The notes beneath the pieces were generated by a model. The model was not told the DNA's origin. It was given only the letters and a program-made list of their open reading frames with translations, and searched no databases. A DNA stretch of 64,000 nt from contig RXJA01000058.1 of assembly GCA_003963455.1 (NCBI GenBank), positions 47,946 through 111,945 on the forward strand. Reading direction: 5' to 3'. Shown piece by piece: positions 46,494-56,700 of this stretch (its first letter is position 1; every line of letters starts with the position of its first letter). This DNA is from Hyphomicrobiales bacterium (GTDB taxonomy: Bacteria; Pseudomonadota; Alphaproteobacteria; Rhizobiales; Rhizobiaceae). The translations under genes and the position numbers were made by a program.

Positions 46494-47162
46494 TCATACC
46501 GGAATCGACGACAGGAATTCGCGCCTGAGATCGACGTTCGTGTCGAAAACACCAAGCATGCGCTTGGTGACCATGCGCGTGCCGTGCGCGTGGACGCCGC
46601 GCGATGTCATGCAGCCATGCTCAGCGACAAGCACGACAGCCACGCCACCCGGCTGCAGGGCACTTTCGATGGCGCGAGCGATGTCATCGGTAAGTCGCTC
46701 CTGTATCTGCAGGCGGCGGGCGCAGGCTTCGACAACCCTTGACAATTTGGAGATACCAACCACGCGGTTGACGGGCATGTAGGCGATGTACGCCTTTCCG
46801 CGGATTGCTGCCATGTGGTGTTCGCAAAAAGAGTGAAACGCGATGTCGTGCAGTTCGACCGCCTGGTCATAACCGCCGATCTCATCAAACGTCCGTTCGA
46901 GCAGCCCCGCAGGATCTTGTCGATAGCCGGCAAACCACTCTTCATAGGCACGCACGACACGCGCAGGCGTATCGACAAGCCCGGGCCGGGCGGGATCGTC
47001 ACCGGCCCATGAGATCAGTGTCTTAACCGCGGCCTCTGCATCGAAGCGCGTCGGACGAGCGCGTCCGACTGTCCTGGGCATGCCGTTTCCTGCTGAGTTT
47101 CCCTGGGCGGCGGCCGGCACGCCGTCTTCGGTGCCGTCCAGAATTTGCGAATGCAGGTCCAT
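46494..47162 (-). CDS. folE: GTP cyclohydrolase I (FolE)
   Basis: FHSFCEHHMAAIRGKAYIAYMPVNRVVGISKLSRVVEACARRLQIQERLTDDIARAI...VVLVAEHGCMTSRGVHAHGTRMVTKRMLGVF. Confidence 0.9.
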   Translation of the reverse strand: MDLHSQILDGTEDGVPAAAQGNSAGNGMPRTVGRARPTRFDAEAAVKTLISWAGDDPARPGLVDTPARVVRAYEEWFAGYRQDPAGLLERTFDEIGGYDQAVELHDIAFHSFCEHHMAAIRGKAYIAYMPVNRVVGISKLSRVVEACARRLQIQERLTDDIARAIESALQPGGVAVVLVAEHGCMTSRGVHAHGTRMVTKRMLGVFDTNVDLRREFLSSIPV

Positions 47163-47650
47163 CGGTCTCTCCGGTTCCAGGTTCGAACCATTGGATGCAC
47201 CTGGCGAGGATTGGTTCCCAACGGGCACGACACGGGGACGAAGGTTTCCAACCATGACGGACCATGGGAACTTTTCGAAAGGCACTGCACCCAGCTTCAT
47301 GTCCGGCGCACGATCAACGTACGCCGTCAGGGCCGTGACGGAGAACCGAGATGGCATCGCAACAGCCCATGGAAACCGACCCCGACCTCGCTATTGGTGT
47401 GTTCATCCTGCAATCGCTAGAATGCCCATGCCGCCGGTTAGCTGGCGGGCCTGGAACGTGTCTGGGGGTCGACAGCACACGTAACCACTACGGCGGGCCG
47501 CCGGCTTGCCGAGTCGTGATTGGCAGCATGGTTGCGCTGTTGCATGGTTGCGCTGTTTCCGGCACCAGGTCTGCATCGGGGTCGATACCGGCGAAGCTTT
47601 CCGACACGCGTGACGCGCGGGCCATGGCCGCACCGCGGCCCTAATCTGCG

Positions 47651-49669
47651 TCACGACGCGATGCGTGGTCGCCCTGTGGCAGTCGCCACGACGGTGGCTT
47701 CGACGAAACTGCGCTCGCCCTCGATCGTCGCCACCTTGATTTGCCGCGCGGTTTCGATCCGGGCCTGATCGGTGCCTGCACGCGCGGCAAGACTTGCCGC
47801 CAGGACGCGAACATGAGCCTCGGCGGCGGCCATCGCTTCGTCCTCGGTGTCAAAGTCGTCGAGCCGCTCGCCGGAATTCAGTCGGAATAGCCCGATCTCC
47901 GGCTGGCTGACGCGTGCTTCCGCCGACATGCGCACCTGCCCGACGACCGCGCCTAAGGCATTTGCCACGTCGGCGTGCTCGGCGATGTGGCAGTCATTGC
48001 CGATCAGGGGCGGCAGGCCGGCATAGTGGAGCGATGCTGAAGCTCCAAGGCCGATGACCGGCCGGTCGAGCATGATCGAAAGCCGCGCCATTCCGGGTCG
48101 CAGGCGAACCGCCCTCTGGACAAGAGGATTGGCAACGGAGACATCGCCGTCCAACCCATCCTCGGCAAAGACCGTTTCCAGGATGGCTTCGGCCGAACGC
48201 CGGGTGACGCAGCCAAGAACCATCTTGGAAAATGTATCCGCGTCTTTCGCGATTTGACGCCCCTGGCCATCGCGCCTGCGCGCAAACAACTCCGCCCCCA
48301 ATCGGGCCGCGACAGGGTCCCAGTTGGCCTGCCGGCCGAGCACGTGAGCGGCATCGGACGGCGTAAAGCCCACGATATGCACCAGACCGCGCGCGACCAG
48401 GCGATTGAGCGTCGCTACCTGTGAGGTCGACATGAGCAGTTCGTCGAGCGCTGCGGGTATAGCGGAGATACTGGCGTAGAGCCGAGCCTCCGTCGCTGTC
48501 AGGCCGGCAGCGAGGCGATCTGGAACCCCCGTGCGCAAGGCAAAGCGGCCATCGAGCCGGCCGGTGTTGGGCTTGAGCAATTGGCGCCGCAGATCCTTGG
48601 CGGGCGCATCGCCGTGCTCCAAGGCGGCCAGCGCCAGCGGCACGAGCCGGCGCGGCCCGAGCACGATCGCCGAGGTCAGTGACCGCTCTCGCAGCGAAAC
48701 CTCGGAGTCTCCCCCGAGGCCGAAGGTGCGCATGGCGACAGCCTCTACCATGGTGCGCTGGCCGCCAACGGTCGCGCCTTCGGGATCGAGCCGCAGGCGG
48801 CCGGCTTCCAGGACGGCGATGTCCGTGGTCGTGCCGCCGATGTCGGAAATCACCGCGTCGTCGAGGTTTGTCAGGTACCTGGCTCCGACCAGGCTGGCCG
48901 CCGGGCCAGACAGAATGGTTTCGATCGGCCGCGCACGGGCAAACTTTGTGGTGACCAACGTGCCGTCGCCGCGCACCATCATCAACGGGGCCGCTATGCC
49001 GCGCTTCTCGAGGAAACCTTCAGTGGCAACGATAAGGCGGTCGATCATCGAGATGAGGCGCGCATTGAGAAGCGTCGTCAGCGCGCGTCGCGGCCCGCCA
49101 AGCTTTGATGAGAGTTCATGCGAACAGGTTACCGGAAGCCGGGTGCGCTCACGGATGAGTTCGCGCGCCGCGATCTCGTGCTCGGGATTGCGAACCGCGA
49201 AATAGGACGCGACGGCGACCCCGGAGACAGTATCGGCAAGCCCCGGCAAAGCTTTCACCAGAGCGTCAAGCTCAAGGGCACGCGGTTCGCCGTGGACGTC
49301 ATGCCCGCCTCGGCAGAAGACAACGGGATCAAACCCCAGCGCCTCCGACAAACCGCCCCTGGCAAGGTCGGCTTCGGCGAAGCCGACCATCACCAGGGCA
49401 ACCCGGCCGCCCTGCCCTTCGATAAGCGCGTTGGTGGCGAGCGTCGTCGACATCGACACCAGCTTGATTGCGGCGGGAGCGATGGCCGCCCGGCCAAGGA
49501 CAGCGTCGACGGCGCCGGCGATACCTTGGGCGAGATCGTGCCGGGTCGTCAACGACTTGGCCTTCGCGACAATGCCGGCGGCTTCGGACCACAGCACGGC
49601 GTCCGTGTAGGTGCCGCCTGTATCGATGCCGAGATAGAGCGGAAAGGCGTGTCCAATGGCCGCGTTCAT
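47651..49669 (-). CDS. Hydantoinase/oxoprolinase family protein (HyuA-like)
   Basis: LYLGIDTGGTYTDAVLWSE, STTLATNALIEGQGGRVALVMVGF, DIGGTTTDIAVLEAGRL. Confidence 0.9.
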   Translation of the reverse strand: MNAAIGHAFPLYLGIDTGGTYTDAVLWSEAAGIVAKAKSLTTRHDLAQGIAGAVDAVLGRAAIAPAAIKLVSMSTTLATNALIEGQGGRVALVMVGFAEADLARGGLSEALGFDPVVFCRGGHDVHGEPRALELDALVKALPGLADTVSGVAVASYFAVRNPEHEIAARELIRERTRLPVTCSHELSSKLGGPRRALTTLLNARLISMIDRLIVATEGFLEKRGIAAPLMMVRGDGTLVTTKFARARPIETILSGPAASLVGARYLTNLDDAVISDIGGTTTDIAVLEAGRLRLDPEGATVGGQRTMVEAVAMRTFGLGGDSEVSLRERSLTSAIVLGPRRLVPLALAALEHGDAPAKDLRRQLLKPNTGRLDGRFALRTGVPDRLAAGLTATEARLYASISAIPAALDELLMSTSQVATLNRLVARGLVHIVGFTPSDAAHVLGRQANWDPVAARLGAELFARRRDGQGRQIAKDADTFSKMVLGCVTRRSAEAILETVFAEDGLDGDVSVANPLVQRAVRLRPGMARLSIMLDRPVIGLGASASLHYAGLPPLIGNDCHIAEHADVANALGAVVGQVRMSAEARVSQPEIGLFRLNSGERLDDFDTEDEAMAAAEAHVRVLAASLAARAGTDQARIETARQIKVATIEGERSFVEATVVATATGRPRIAS

Positions 49670-49773
49670 CCGCCCCCCTGCCCTGGATTAGGAGAAGTAT
49701 TGGAGGAAACTTGCCTGTTTAGCGGGGCTGTGTCCTTGACTTCGATTCTCAATTTCCCGGTCCTCGCCCTGCC

Positions 49774-50547
49774 TCAAACCACCGCGTAGGCGATGTCTAG
49801 TGGAACGCGGTGATCGTCCACCGCCCGAACTCCAGCAGTGTTTTCGGCCAGAACGAGCGATGCCTTCCGTTCCTGTTCCGACAGATAACCGCCCCACAAG
49901 GTGACCACGCCGTTTGTTACGGTCACGTCGGCTGCTCCGATCGATGGCCATGCTTCGGAACGTAGGGCACCGACAATTTCTCGCCTGATGCTCGCATCGT
50001 CACGGAATGAGACCGGGCGAGGCGTGCTTTGCCTGGCGGACGCGAGCACTCGCACCAGGTCTGCCCGGGCGACAACCCCCACGGCGCGTTCGCCGCTGAC
50101 GACGAAGACGCGCCGGGTGCGATTTACTTCCAGCAGCCCCGCGATTTCGTCGATGGGGGTGTGTGGCGAGACGGTGACCACCTGCTTTGTCATGACGTCG
50201 GTCACATGCGCGGAGTGCGACTTCAGATAGTCGGCCGCGAGTTGCGTGTTACGGCCCAAGAGATGGAACCACCACGAACGCCTAGGGGCGGCCGTCCCCA
50301 GTTCCGCCCTGTGAAGCAGGTCCTCTTCGCTTACGATGCCAAGCATCACGCCTCGGTCGATCACTGCGACCGCGCTTAAACCGCGCGTCACAAGAAGACT
50401 GCACACTTCGTCCAACGTGCTTTCTGGCCCGACAGCGACGACCGGTGACCTCATGATATCTCTTGCTGTCAGCGTTCGTTCTCTATCGGAAGGCCGAACA
50501 CCACGCCAAGAAAGCACCTGGTGGCTATCGCATTTGGACCTATCCAT
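49774..50547 (-). CDS. CBS-domain pair plus BON-domain protein
   Basis: TARDIMRSPVVAVGPESTLDEVCSLLVTRGLSAVAVID...DVMTKQVVTVSPHTPIDEIAGLLEVNRTRRVFVV...SIGAADVTVTNGVVTLWGGYLSEQERKASLVLAENTAGVRAVDDH. Confidence 0.85.
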   Translation of the reverse strand: MDRSKCDSHQVLSWRGVRPSDRERTLTARDIMRSPVVAVGPESTLDEVCSLLVTRGLSAVAVIDRGVMLGIVSEEDLLHRAELGTAAPRRSWWFHLLGRNTQLAADYLKSHSAHVTDVMTKQVVTVSPHTPIDEIAGLLEVNRTRRVFVVSGERAVGVVARADLVRVLASARQSTPRPVSFRDDASIRREIVGALRSEAWPSIGAADVTVTNGVVTLWGGYLSEQERKASLVLAENTAGVRAVDDHRVPLDIAYAVV

Positions 50548-50832
50548 GGTCTGCGCGCCTCATCGCGCCCAAGAAACATGTCCCCGATTTAAACCGTCGG
50601 CGCTTACCGCCGAATGTAGAGAAAGCTTCCTCCTTTAGTTTATGCATCTCAAACGAAATTTATTGCCGCTTCAATGCAACTTTCTTGCATCGAAATTTTC
50701 CTTCCCGAGGAGTGGCATCGACCCTTCCCTTTTGCAGGCTCGATATCCATTCTGAGGAGGTTGAGCCGCAGCGTGAGAACATGGTGGTTTTCAGCGACGG
50801 CTCGTGAGGTGTCTGGAACGGGGTATCTTACG

Positions 50833-51132
50833 ATGATCACTGGTGCCCAATGCCGCGCCGCTCGCGCCCTGGTCGAGTGGACGCGTGAAAAGCTCGCCAG
50901 CAATTCGGGTGTGGATGGGTTGGTCATCGAAGAGTTCGAGCGGCGTATCAGTCTTCCGGACCAGGAAATCTGCGACACGCTCCAGACCACGCTCGAACAG
51001 GGCGGCGCTGTTTTCATTGACGAGAACGGCGGCGGCATCGGTGTTCGCCTGAAACTCAACCGCTCGGAGGTCAAAAGGATCGGCGTCCTGGAGAATGAGG
51101 GCGGTATTGTTGGAACGGACGCCGTTCCGTAG
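50833..51132 (+). CDS. Small XRE/HTH-type transcriptional regulator
   Basis: MITGAQCRAARALVEWTREKLASNSGVDGLVIEEFERRISLPDQEICDTLQTTLEQGGAVFIDENGGGIGVRLK. Confidence 0.8.
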   Translation: MITGAQCRAARALVEWTREKLASNSGVDGLVIEEFERRISLPDQEICDTLQTTLEQGGAVFIDENGGGIGVRLKLNRSEVKRIGVLENEGGIVGTDAVP

Positions 51133-51204
51133 GCTCCGGCTTTGGAGGAGCGACCAATTCACCACTCCCTCCCAGATCACAATTTCACTGGCGACCGGAT
51201 AGCC

Positions 51205-51423
51205 ATGGAGAATGTCATGAAGATCATGTGGGGTGATCTCACCGAAGAGGAGCAAACAGCGCTTAAGCGCATGAATCGCGGACGTTACCCGGCTATATCG
51301 AAAGAATTGGCCGAACGGCTTGTGTTTCTCGGATTGGCGGAAATGAGACCGCATGGGGCCGGCATAAACAGGACTGGAAGAGAGTTGGTGATAAACACGT
51401 TGCTCGGCGCTCGCTTCGAATAA
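51205..51423 (+). CDS. Small hypothetical protein
   Basis: MENVMKIMWGDLTEEEQTALKRMNRGRYPAISKELAERLVFLGLAEMRPHGAGINRTGRELVINTLLGARFE; partial duplicate downstream. Confidence 0.6.
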   Translation: MENVMKIMWGDLTEEEQTALKRMNRGRYPAISKELAERLVFLGLAEMRPHGAGINRTGRELVINTLLGARFE

Positions 51424-51532
51424 CTCAAGGCTGGCTGCGCGGCGGTTGCAGTGTCTCGGCCACGCCGCCGTGCAGATCATGCTTGGTTGCTCGGATGCAT
51501 AGGATGCAAGTAGAAGATGCGTTAGGGCGGCC

Positions 51533-51626
51533 GATAGTCATGGAACGCGTCATGAAGATCAGATGGGGTGATCTCACCGAAGAGGCGTAAACTGCGCTTA
51601 AGCGCATGAATCGCGGACCTTACCCG
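51533..51626 (+). pseudogene. Truncated duplicate of the 5' end of the 51205-51423 gene
   Basis: catggaacgcgtcatgaagatcagatggggtgatctcaccgaagaggcgtaa...gcgcttaagcgcatgaatcgcggacc closely matches 51198-51291; in-frame TAA interrupts it. Confidence 0.75.
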
Positions 51627-51685
51627 CTCTCTGAACGCCTGCGAAAGCCTGCACGCGGAGTTGGCAGCCGCGTGCAGGCCTTGCG

Positions 51686-51808
51686 TTATTGCCGTTTGCC
51701 CGGCATCGAAGCTCGCGCCATCAGTTCCGACACCGAACCGATCTCGGCTTTCGGTTCCTTGATCTGCTTGGGCTTGCGGGCTTCCTTGTTGCCCTTCCTT
51801 TTCGCCAT
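51686..51808 (-). CDS. Very small basic hypothetical protein (40 aa)
   Basis: Reverse translation: MAKRKGNKEARKPKQIKEPKAEIGSVSELMARASMPGKRQ*; below the ORF-track length cutoff. Confidence 0.55.
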   Translation of the reverse strand: MAKRKGNKEARKPKQIKEPKAEIGSVSELMARASMPGKRQ

Positions 51809-52510
51809 GACGGCTTCCTTTCCATAGCGCCGCGCACGCTGAGTGGCACTCCGCGGCGTGGATGAAACAAGTTGTGAAAGGAAAATCCCTGGCCCGTCGT
51901 CCTTGGCTGCACGAGCCAGGGCTAGCAGCCGTTTTTCGGCCGCTTCCTGAAAGGAAGCCGGATATGAAGTAGCGCGGTCACTCCACTATCTTGGCCAGGG
52001 CAGCGGCGAAGTCAAACCGTCTTTCCCAGCAAACTGCGGTTGCCCGGGCGACATAAGGTCGCCTCGGCAAACGGGCTGTCAATAGCTATGTAAGCGGCAT
52101 GTGCGTGGTGACTTTCATCAAGGTTTCGAGGCTTGCCGGGAACGGACGAATCCCCTCCCGGGGCAGGCTTTCTCACCCTGATTTCCGCACCTGATCCTGC
52201 CTCGGGAAATCTCTACGACATTTGCGGTCTACCCCTGCGGCCTTACGCGTCGCATTGATGGAGCGTGTCATGAGAGCCTCCCTTTCACGGCTGATCTGCC
52301 GTCCTTGCAACCGTCATCTCCCCAAGTCGGCGAGCCGATGCCCCTGGTGTTTTTTGCCGATGATCGAATCCTCGCGAGACCTTTTCCAGTCCCCTCTTCG
52401 CCCGTCCGGGCTCGCATCTGCCACGGGGGCGCGGCCATGAAGTACAGCACGACAACAACACCGTCGCCGCGGCCGCCTCCAGGGCCGAGTATGCAGCGCT
52501 CCCCTGGCGC

Positions 52511-52950
52511 ATGAACTGCGATGGAAGAATGGAGGTGCTCCTCCTTCGCCCGCGCCTAGGCGGGCGGTGGGGCCTCCCGACTGGCAGGTATTCAGCAACA
52601 AGGACCGGACTTCCGTCTGCCGAACGGGCGGCATTCCACGACGCAGGCGTCACCGGACGGCTCGATTCTCAATCCCTTGGCCGCTACCGGACGATTCGGG
52701 TTCTGGCGCAAGGGCGCGAGGAGTTGTGCGACGTCACCGTAATCGGGCTCCACGTCTGGGGCACGCTGGTGAGCTGGCCCGGGGACACGAAGGTTCTGAG
52801 ACGATGGATGCCGTTGGCCGAAGCGACGACCTTGGTCGACGAAGCCGGGCTGACCACCGTGCTTGGCTCTAGCATGTCCGGCGCGACGGTTTTGAGAACG
52901 AACCGTCAGGCCGTCTCGAGAGCGCGCTTTCGTCGCTACCGATCTGTCAG
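52511..52950 (+). pseudogene. Degenerate Nudix hydrolase-like gene
   Basis: EYAALPWRMNCDGRMEVLLLRPRLGGRWGLPTGRYSATRTGLPSAERAAFHDAGVTGRLDSQSLGRYRTIRV...LRRWMPLAEATTLVDEAGLTTVL; Nudix box lacks REXXEE residues; ORF runs on into uspA-like DNA, end approximate. Confidence 0.55.
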
Positions 52951-53342
52951 AATCTTCCAAGCCTGCCCTGATGGTTGCCCTGCGATGGTTCGGACTGAGG
53001 CGATTGGGCCTCTTCCATGTGTTCGAGCCGACTTACCGCGGCTTCGCCCATGATAGCGCGGACTATGATCGACAGTTCGAAACGACATCGCTTGACCAAT
53101 GCCGCGACTTCCTCCGGGAGGTCGCCGGAAAGGAAGCCATCGCGAAGTTCGACGTGGTGGCCGGCCGCGGCGATCCGGTGATGGGCCTGCAGCTATTGAC
53201 CAACGACGCCGACACGGACCTCGTGATCGTCGGAACCCGTGGTCGGACGGGACTGCTTCATGCGCTTGTCGGCAGCGTGGCATCACGCATCATGGGCGCG
53301 GTTCCCTGCGACATCCTGGCGGTTCCCAGCAGGCAACGGTAA
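52930..53342 (+). pseudogene. Universal stress protein (UspA) domain, no obvious start codon
   Basis: Frame of ORF 52971-53342, upstream codons give AFVATDLSESSKPALMVALRWFGLRRLGLFHVFEP...TDLVIVGTRGRTGLLHALVGSVASRIMGAVPCDILAVPSRQR; an in-frame stop lies upstream with no ATG/GTG seen between. Confidence 0.65.
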
Positions 53343-53775
53343 CCCGGTTCGCGCCGTAATACGTCCCCCCTCGCCATCGAGGAGGCCGCGTGTCGTCTTG
53401 CCAGGGTGATGTGCCCGGATTTCCAGAACCGTGGACGGCTATTGCACTCGAGCCCGCCTAGGGCGGGCCCACCGCCGGCCCTGGTTCACCAAGCGACGTT
53501 GTGACTGAGTCTGCCTGGTATGACGCCTCTGGGAATCAAGCAAACTCGGGCTTGTCGGCCGGTGACCGGATGCCCTTCGTCGGCATCGACTTGCGGGACC
53601 TTCGAGGTCGAAGTCATCGCCGTCGGCCAAGCAGCATCCGGAGGCATCGCCCGGCGACCGGCGTTCTCCCGCGCCACTCTATCGCGGATACCGGGCCTGT
53701 CATTGGCGGACAATCAACGATAGCGTAGAAGCATAGAATGCGGCACGGTCGTACCCCCTCTGCAAAAGGAGAATG

Positions 53776-56700
53776 ATGGAGCTCTATTCGCTGCTTTTGA
53801 TCATCGCTCTTCCGTTCGCAGCAGGCCTCGCGGCCACCTTGCTTCCATCGGATTCACGCGTACACGCGACCTGGTTGGCGGGAGCAACGGCACTGGCCTG
53901 TCTGGCGTTGACGCTCGCGCTCTACCCTTCCGTCCAGGGCGGGGGGATTGTCCGGCAAAGGTTCGAATGGATCCCATCGCTGGGCCTCGACTTTGCCCTG
54001 CGCATGGACGGGTTCGCGTGGATCTTCGCGGCTCTTGTCAGCGGGATCGGGCTTCTCGTCGTCGTCTATACCCGCTACTACATCTCGCCACAGGATCCCG
54101 TCCGCCGCTTCCATCTTTTCTTCCTGGCGTTCATGGGGTCGATGCTGGGCGTGGTGCTTGCCGGCAACCTGATCCTCCTGGTCGTGTTCTGGGAGCTCAC
54201 CAGCCTCTTCTCTTTCCTGCTGATTGGGTATTGGCATCATAACCAGGCCGCGCGCGACGGCGCCCGCATGGCGCTGACGATCACGGCGGTCGGCGGCCTT
54301 GCGCTGCTGGCCGGAGTTCTCGTAATCGGTCATATCGTCGGCAGCTACGATCTCGACGCTGTGCTGGCGTCAGGGAACGCGATCCGGAATCACGATCTCT
54401 ATGTCCCGGCGCTTTTGCTGATTCTGCTAGGCACGCTCACCAAGAGCGCGCAGTTCCCCTTCCAGTTCTGGCTGCCCAACGCCATGGCCGCACCTACGCC
54501 TGTCTCGGCGTTCCTGCATTCGGCGACCATGGTCAAGGCGGGCGTCTTCCTCATGGCCCGGTTGTGGCCAGTGCTTTCGGGTACGCCTGAATGGTTCCTA
54601 ATCGTTGGTCTGGCGGGAATGATCTCGCTGGTCCTCGGCGCCTATTTCGCGATGTTCCAGCAGGACCTCAAAGGACTGCTGGCTTATTCCACGATCAGCC
54701 ATCTGGGGCTGATCACGCTGTTGCTAAGCCTCGGCAGCCCGCTCGCCGCGGTCGCCGCGATCTTCCACATGCTCAATCACGCCACTTTCAAGGCATCCCT
54801 ATTCATGGCCGCCGGGATCATCGACCATGAGACCGGCACGCGCGACCTGCGGCGACTCTCGGGCCTGTTCCGCTACATGCCGATTACCGGCACCCTGGCC
54901 ATGGTCGCAAGCGCCGCCATGGCCGGCGTGCCGCTGCTTAACGGTTTTCTGTCAAAAGAGATGTTCTTCGCGGAAGCGGTCGAGACCCATGCCGACTCCT
55001 GGCTGGACACCGCAGCACCTTACGCGGCTGTTCTCGGCAGCGCGCTCGCCGTCACGTATTCTATCCGGCTCATCCACTCGATCTTCCTCGGGGCGCCCCC
55101 CGAGAGCTTTCCGCGCGAGCCGCACGAACCACCCTTCTGGATGCGCTTCCCGGTCATGTTCCTGGTGGCGGCCTGCCTGGTTGTCGGCATCATCCCAGGG
55201 CTGACAATCGGACCGTTCCTGCAGGTCGCGGTGTCGTCGGTGCTTGGCGCCGCGACTCCCCAATACAGTCTGGCGGTATGGCACGGCTTCACCCTGCCAC
55301 TGGCGATGAGCGCGATCGCGTTGGCGGCTGGCGCGCTGCTCTACCTCCTCGCCGGCGACTACCTCGAGCGGTCCCAAAGCCCCCTTCTTTTCGGCCGGAT
55401 ACAGGGACAACGCATCTTCGAGCGGGCCATGGTCGCGATCTCATGGCGAGGCGCGCGTCTTGTCGAGCAGGTCTTCGGCACGAGGCGTTTGCAGCCGCAG
55501 ATGCGTATGCTCATCGTCGCCGCGGTTGCCGCCGCCGCGATCCCTCTTTTCGCCTCGGGGCTTGGTTTCGGAAGCTATAGCGGCGGGCATGATGATGTCG
55601 CGTTCGCCGGCCTTTGGGGCATTGGCATGGTCTGTGCGGTCGCTGCGGCGCAGCGGGCCAAGTTCCACCGTCTCGCGGCTCTGGTGCTTCTGGGGGGAAC
55701 TGGGCTCGTCACCTGCTTGTCTTTCGTCTGGTTGTCGGCGCCGGACCTTGCGGCGACACAACTCCTCGTCGAGATCGTGACGACTGTGCTCATATTGCTC
55801 GGCCTGCGCTGGCTGCCGAAACGCTCCGAAGCGCTGCGCGAGCCAAGTGGCCCGCTCGCCCGTGCGCGGCATTTCCGCGATCTCACGATCGCCGTCGTGG
55901 CGGGCGCGGGGATGACGGCGCTAGCCTACGCTGTCATGACGCGCAAGCCGCCCGACACCATTGCGCACTTCTTCATTGAAAAGGCCTACAGCGAAGGCGG
56001 GGGACGCAACATCGTCAACGTGATCCTCGTCGACTTCCGGGGCTTCGACACGCTGGGCGAGATCACCGTGCTTGGCATCGTCGCGCTGACCGTGTTTGCC
56101 CTGCTGCGGCGCTTCCGCCCTGCGTCGGACAGCATCGAGAGACCGGAGCAGCAGCGCGTGCAATTGTCTTATGACGAGGCCGAGCCGGACCGGGTGGCCG
56201 GCGCGACATCCGCGGAATACCTCTACGTGCCCTCGGTGATCATGCAATGGATGTTCCCGGTGGTGATTTTGCTGGCGGCCTTTCTCTTCCTGCGCGGCCA
56301 TGACGCCCCGGGAGGAGGCTTCGCCGCAGGCGTGGCGATGGCGGCGGGCTTCATCCTGCAGTACATGGCAGGGGGAACGGCCTGGGTGGAAGACCGGCTG
56401 CGCATTCTGCCGGTCAGATGGATTGGCGGCGGCCTTCTGCTGGCGGCCCTGACGGGCGCCGCCTCCATGCTGCTCGGCGACGCCTTCCTCACTTCATATT
56501 TTCGCTATGTGGACCTGCCGCTCCTCGGAAAACTCCCGCTGGCAAGCGCGACCTTGTTCGATCTCGGCGTGTTCAGTCTGGTCGTCGGCGCCACGGTGCT
56601 GATGCTGATCGCGATCGCCCACCAGTCGATCCGTCGCCTGCGGGCTGCTCGCCTCGAGGAGGAACGCCAAGTGGTAGAGGAGCGTCGGGAGTGGAACTAA
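53776..56700 (+). CDS. mnhA: Na+/H+ antiporter Mrp subunit A fused to subunit B
   Basis: MrpA signatures (FQFWLPNAMAAPTPVSAFLHSATMVKAGVFLMARLWPV, AYSTISHLGLITLLLSLGSPLAAVAAIFHMLNHATFKASLFMAAGIIDHETGTRDLRRLSG) plus C-terminal MrpB domain (FLFLRGHDAPGGGFAAGV). Confidence 0.95.
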   Translation: MELYSLLLIIALPFAAGLAATLLPSDSRVHATWLAGATALACLALTLALYPSVQGGGIVRQRFEWIPSLGLDFALRMDGFAWIFAALVSGIGLLVVVYTRYYISPQDPVRRFHLFFLAFMGSMLGVVLAGNLILLVVFWELTSLFSFLLIGYWHHNQAARDGARMALTITAVGGLALLAGVLVIGHIVGSYDLDAVLASGNAIRNHDLYVPALLLILLGTLTKSAQFPFQFWLPNAMAAPTPVSAFLHSATMVKAGVFLMARLWPVLSGTPEWFLIVGLAGMISLVLGAYFAMFQQDLKGLLAYSTISHLGLITLLLSLGSPLAAVAAIFHMLNHATFKASLFMAAGIIDHETGTRDLRRLSGLFRYMPITGTLAMVASAAMAGVPLLNGFLSKEMFFAEAVETHADSWLDTAAPYAAVLGSALAVTYSIRLIHSIFLGAPPESFPREPHEPPFWMRFPVMFLVAACLVVGIIPGLTIGPFLQVAVSSVLGAATPQYSLAVWHGFTLPLAMSAIALAAGALLYLLAGDYLERSQSPLLFGRIQGQRIFERAMVAISWRGARLVEQVFGTRRLQPQMRMLIVAAVAAAAIPLFASGLGFGSYSGGHDDVAFAGLWGIGMVCAVAAAQRAKFHRLAALVLLGGTGLVTCLSFVWLSAPDLAATQLLVEIVTTVLILLGLRWLPKRSEALREPSGPLARARHFRDLTIAVVAGAGMTALAYAVMTRKPPDTIAHFFIEKAYSEGGGRNIVNVILVDFRGFDTLGEITVLGIVALTVFALLRRFRPASDSIERPEQQRVQLSYDEAEPDRVAGATSAEYLYVPSVIMQWMFPVVILLAAFLFLRGHDAPGGGFAAGVAMAAGFILQYMAGGTAWVEDRLRILPVRWIGGGLLLAALTGAASMLLGDAFLTSYFRYVDLPLLGKLPLASATLFDLGVFSLVVGATVLMLIAIAHQSIRRLRAARLEEERQVVEERREWN

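Noticed and set aside
53452-53468. GCCCGCCTAGGGCGGGC palindrome as terminator or operator
   Set aside because: Short GC-rich palindrome without U-tract in GC-rich intergenic DNA; not distinctive enough to support a function.
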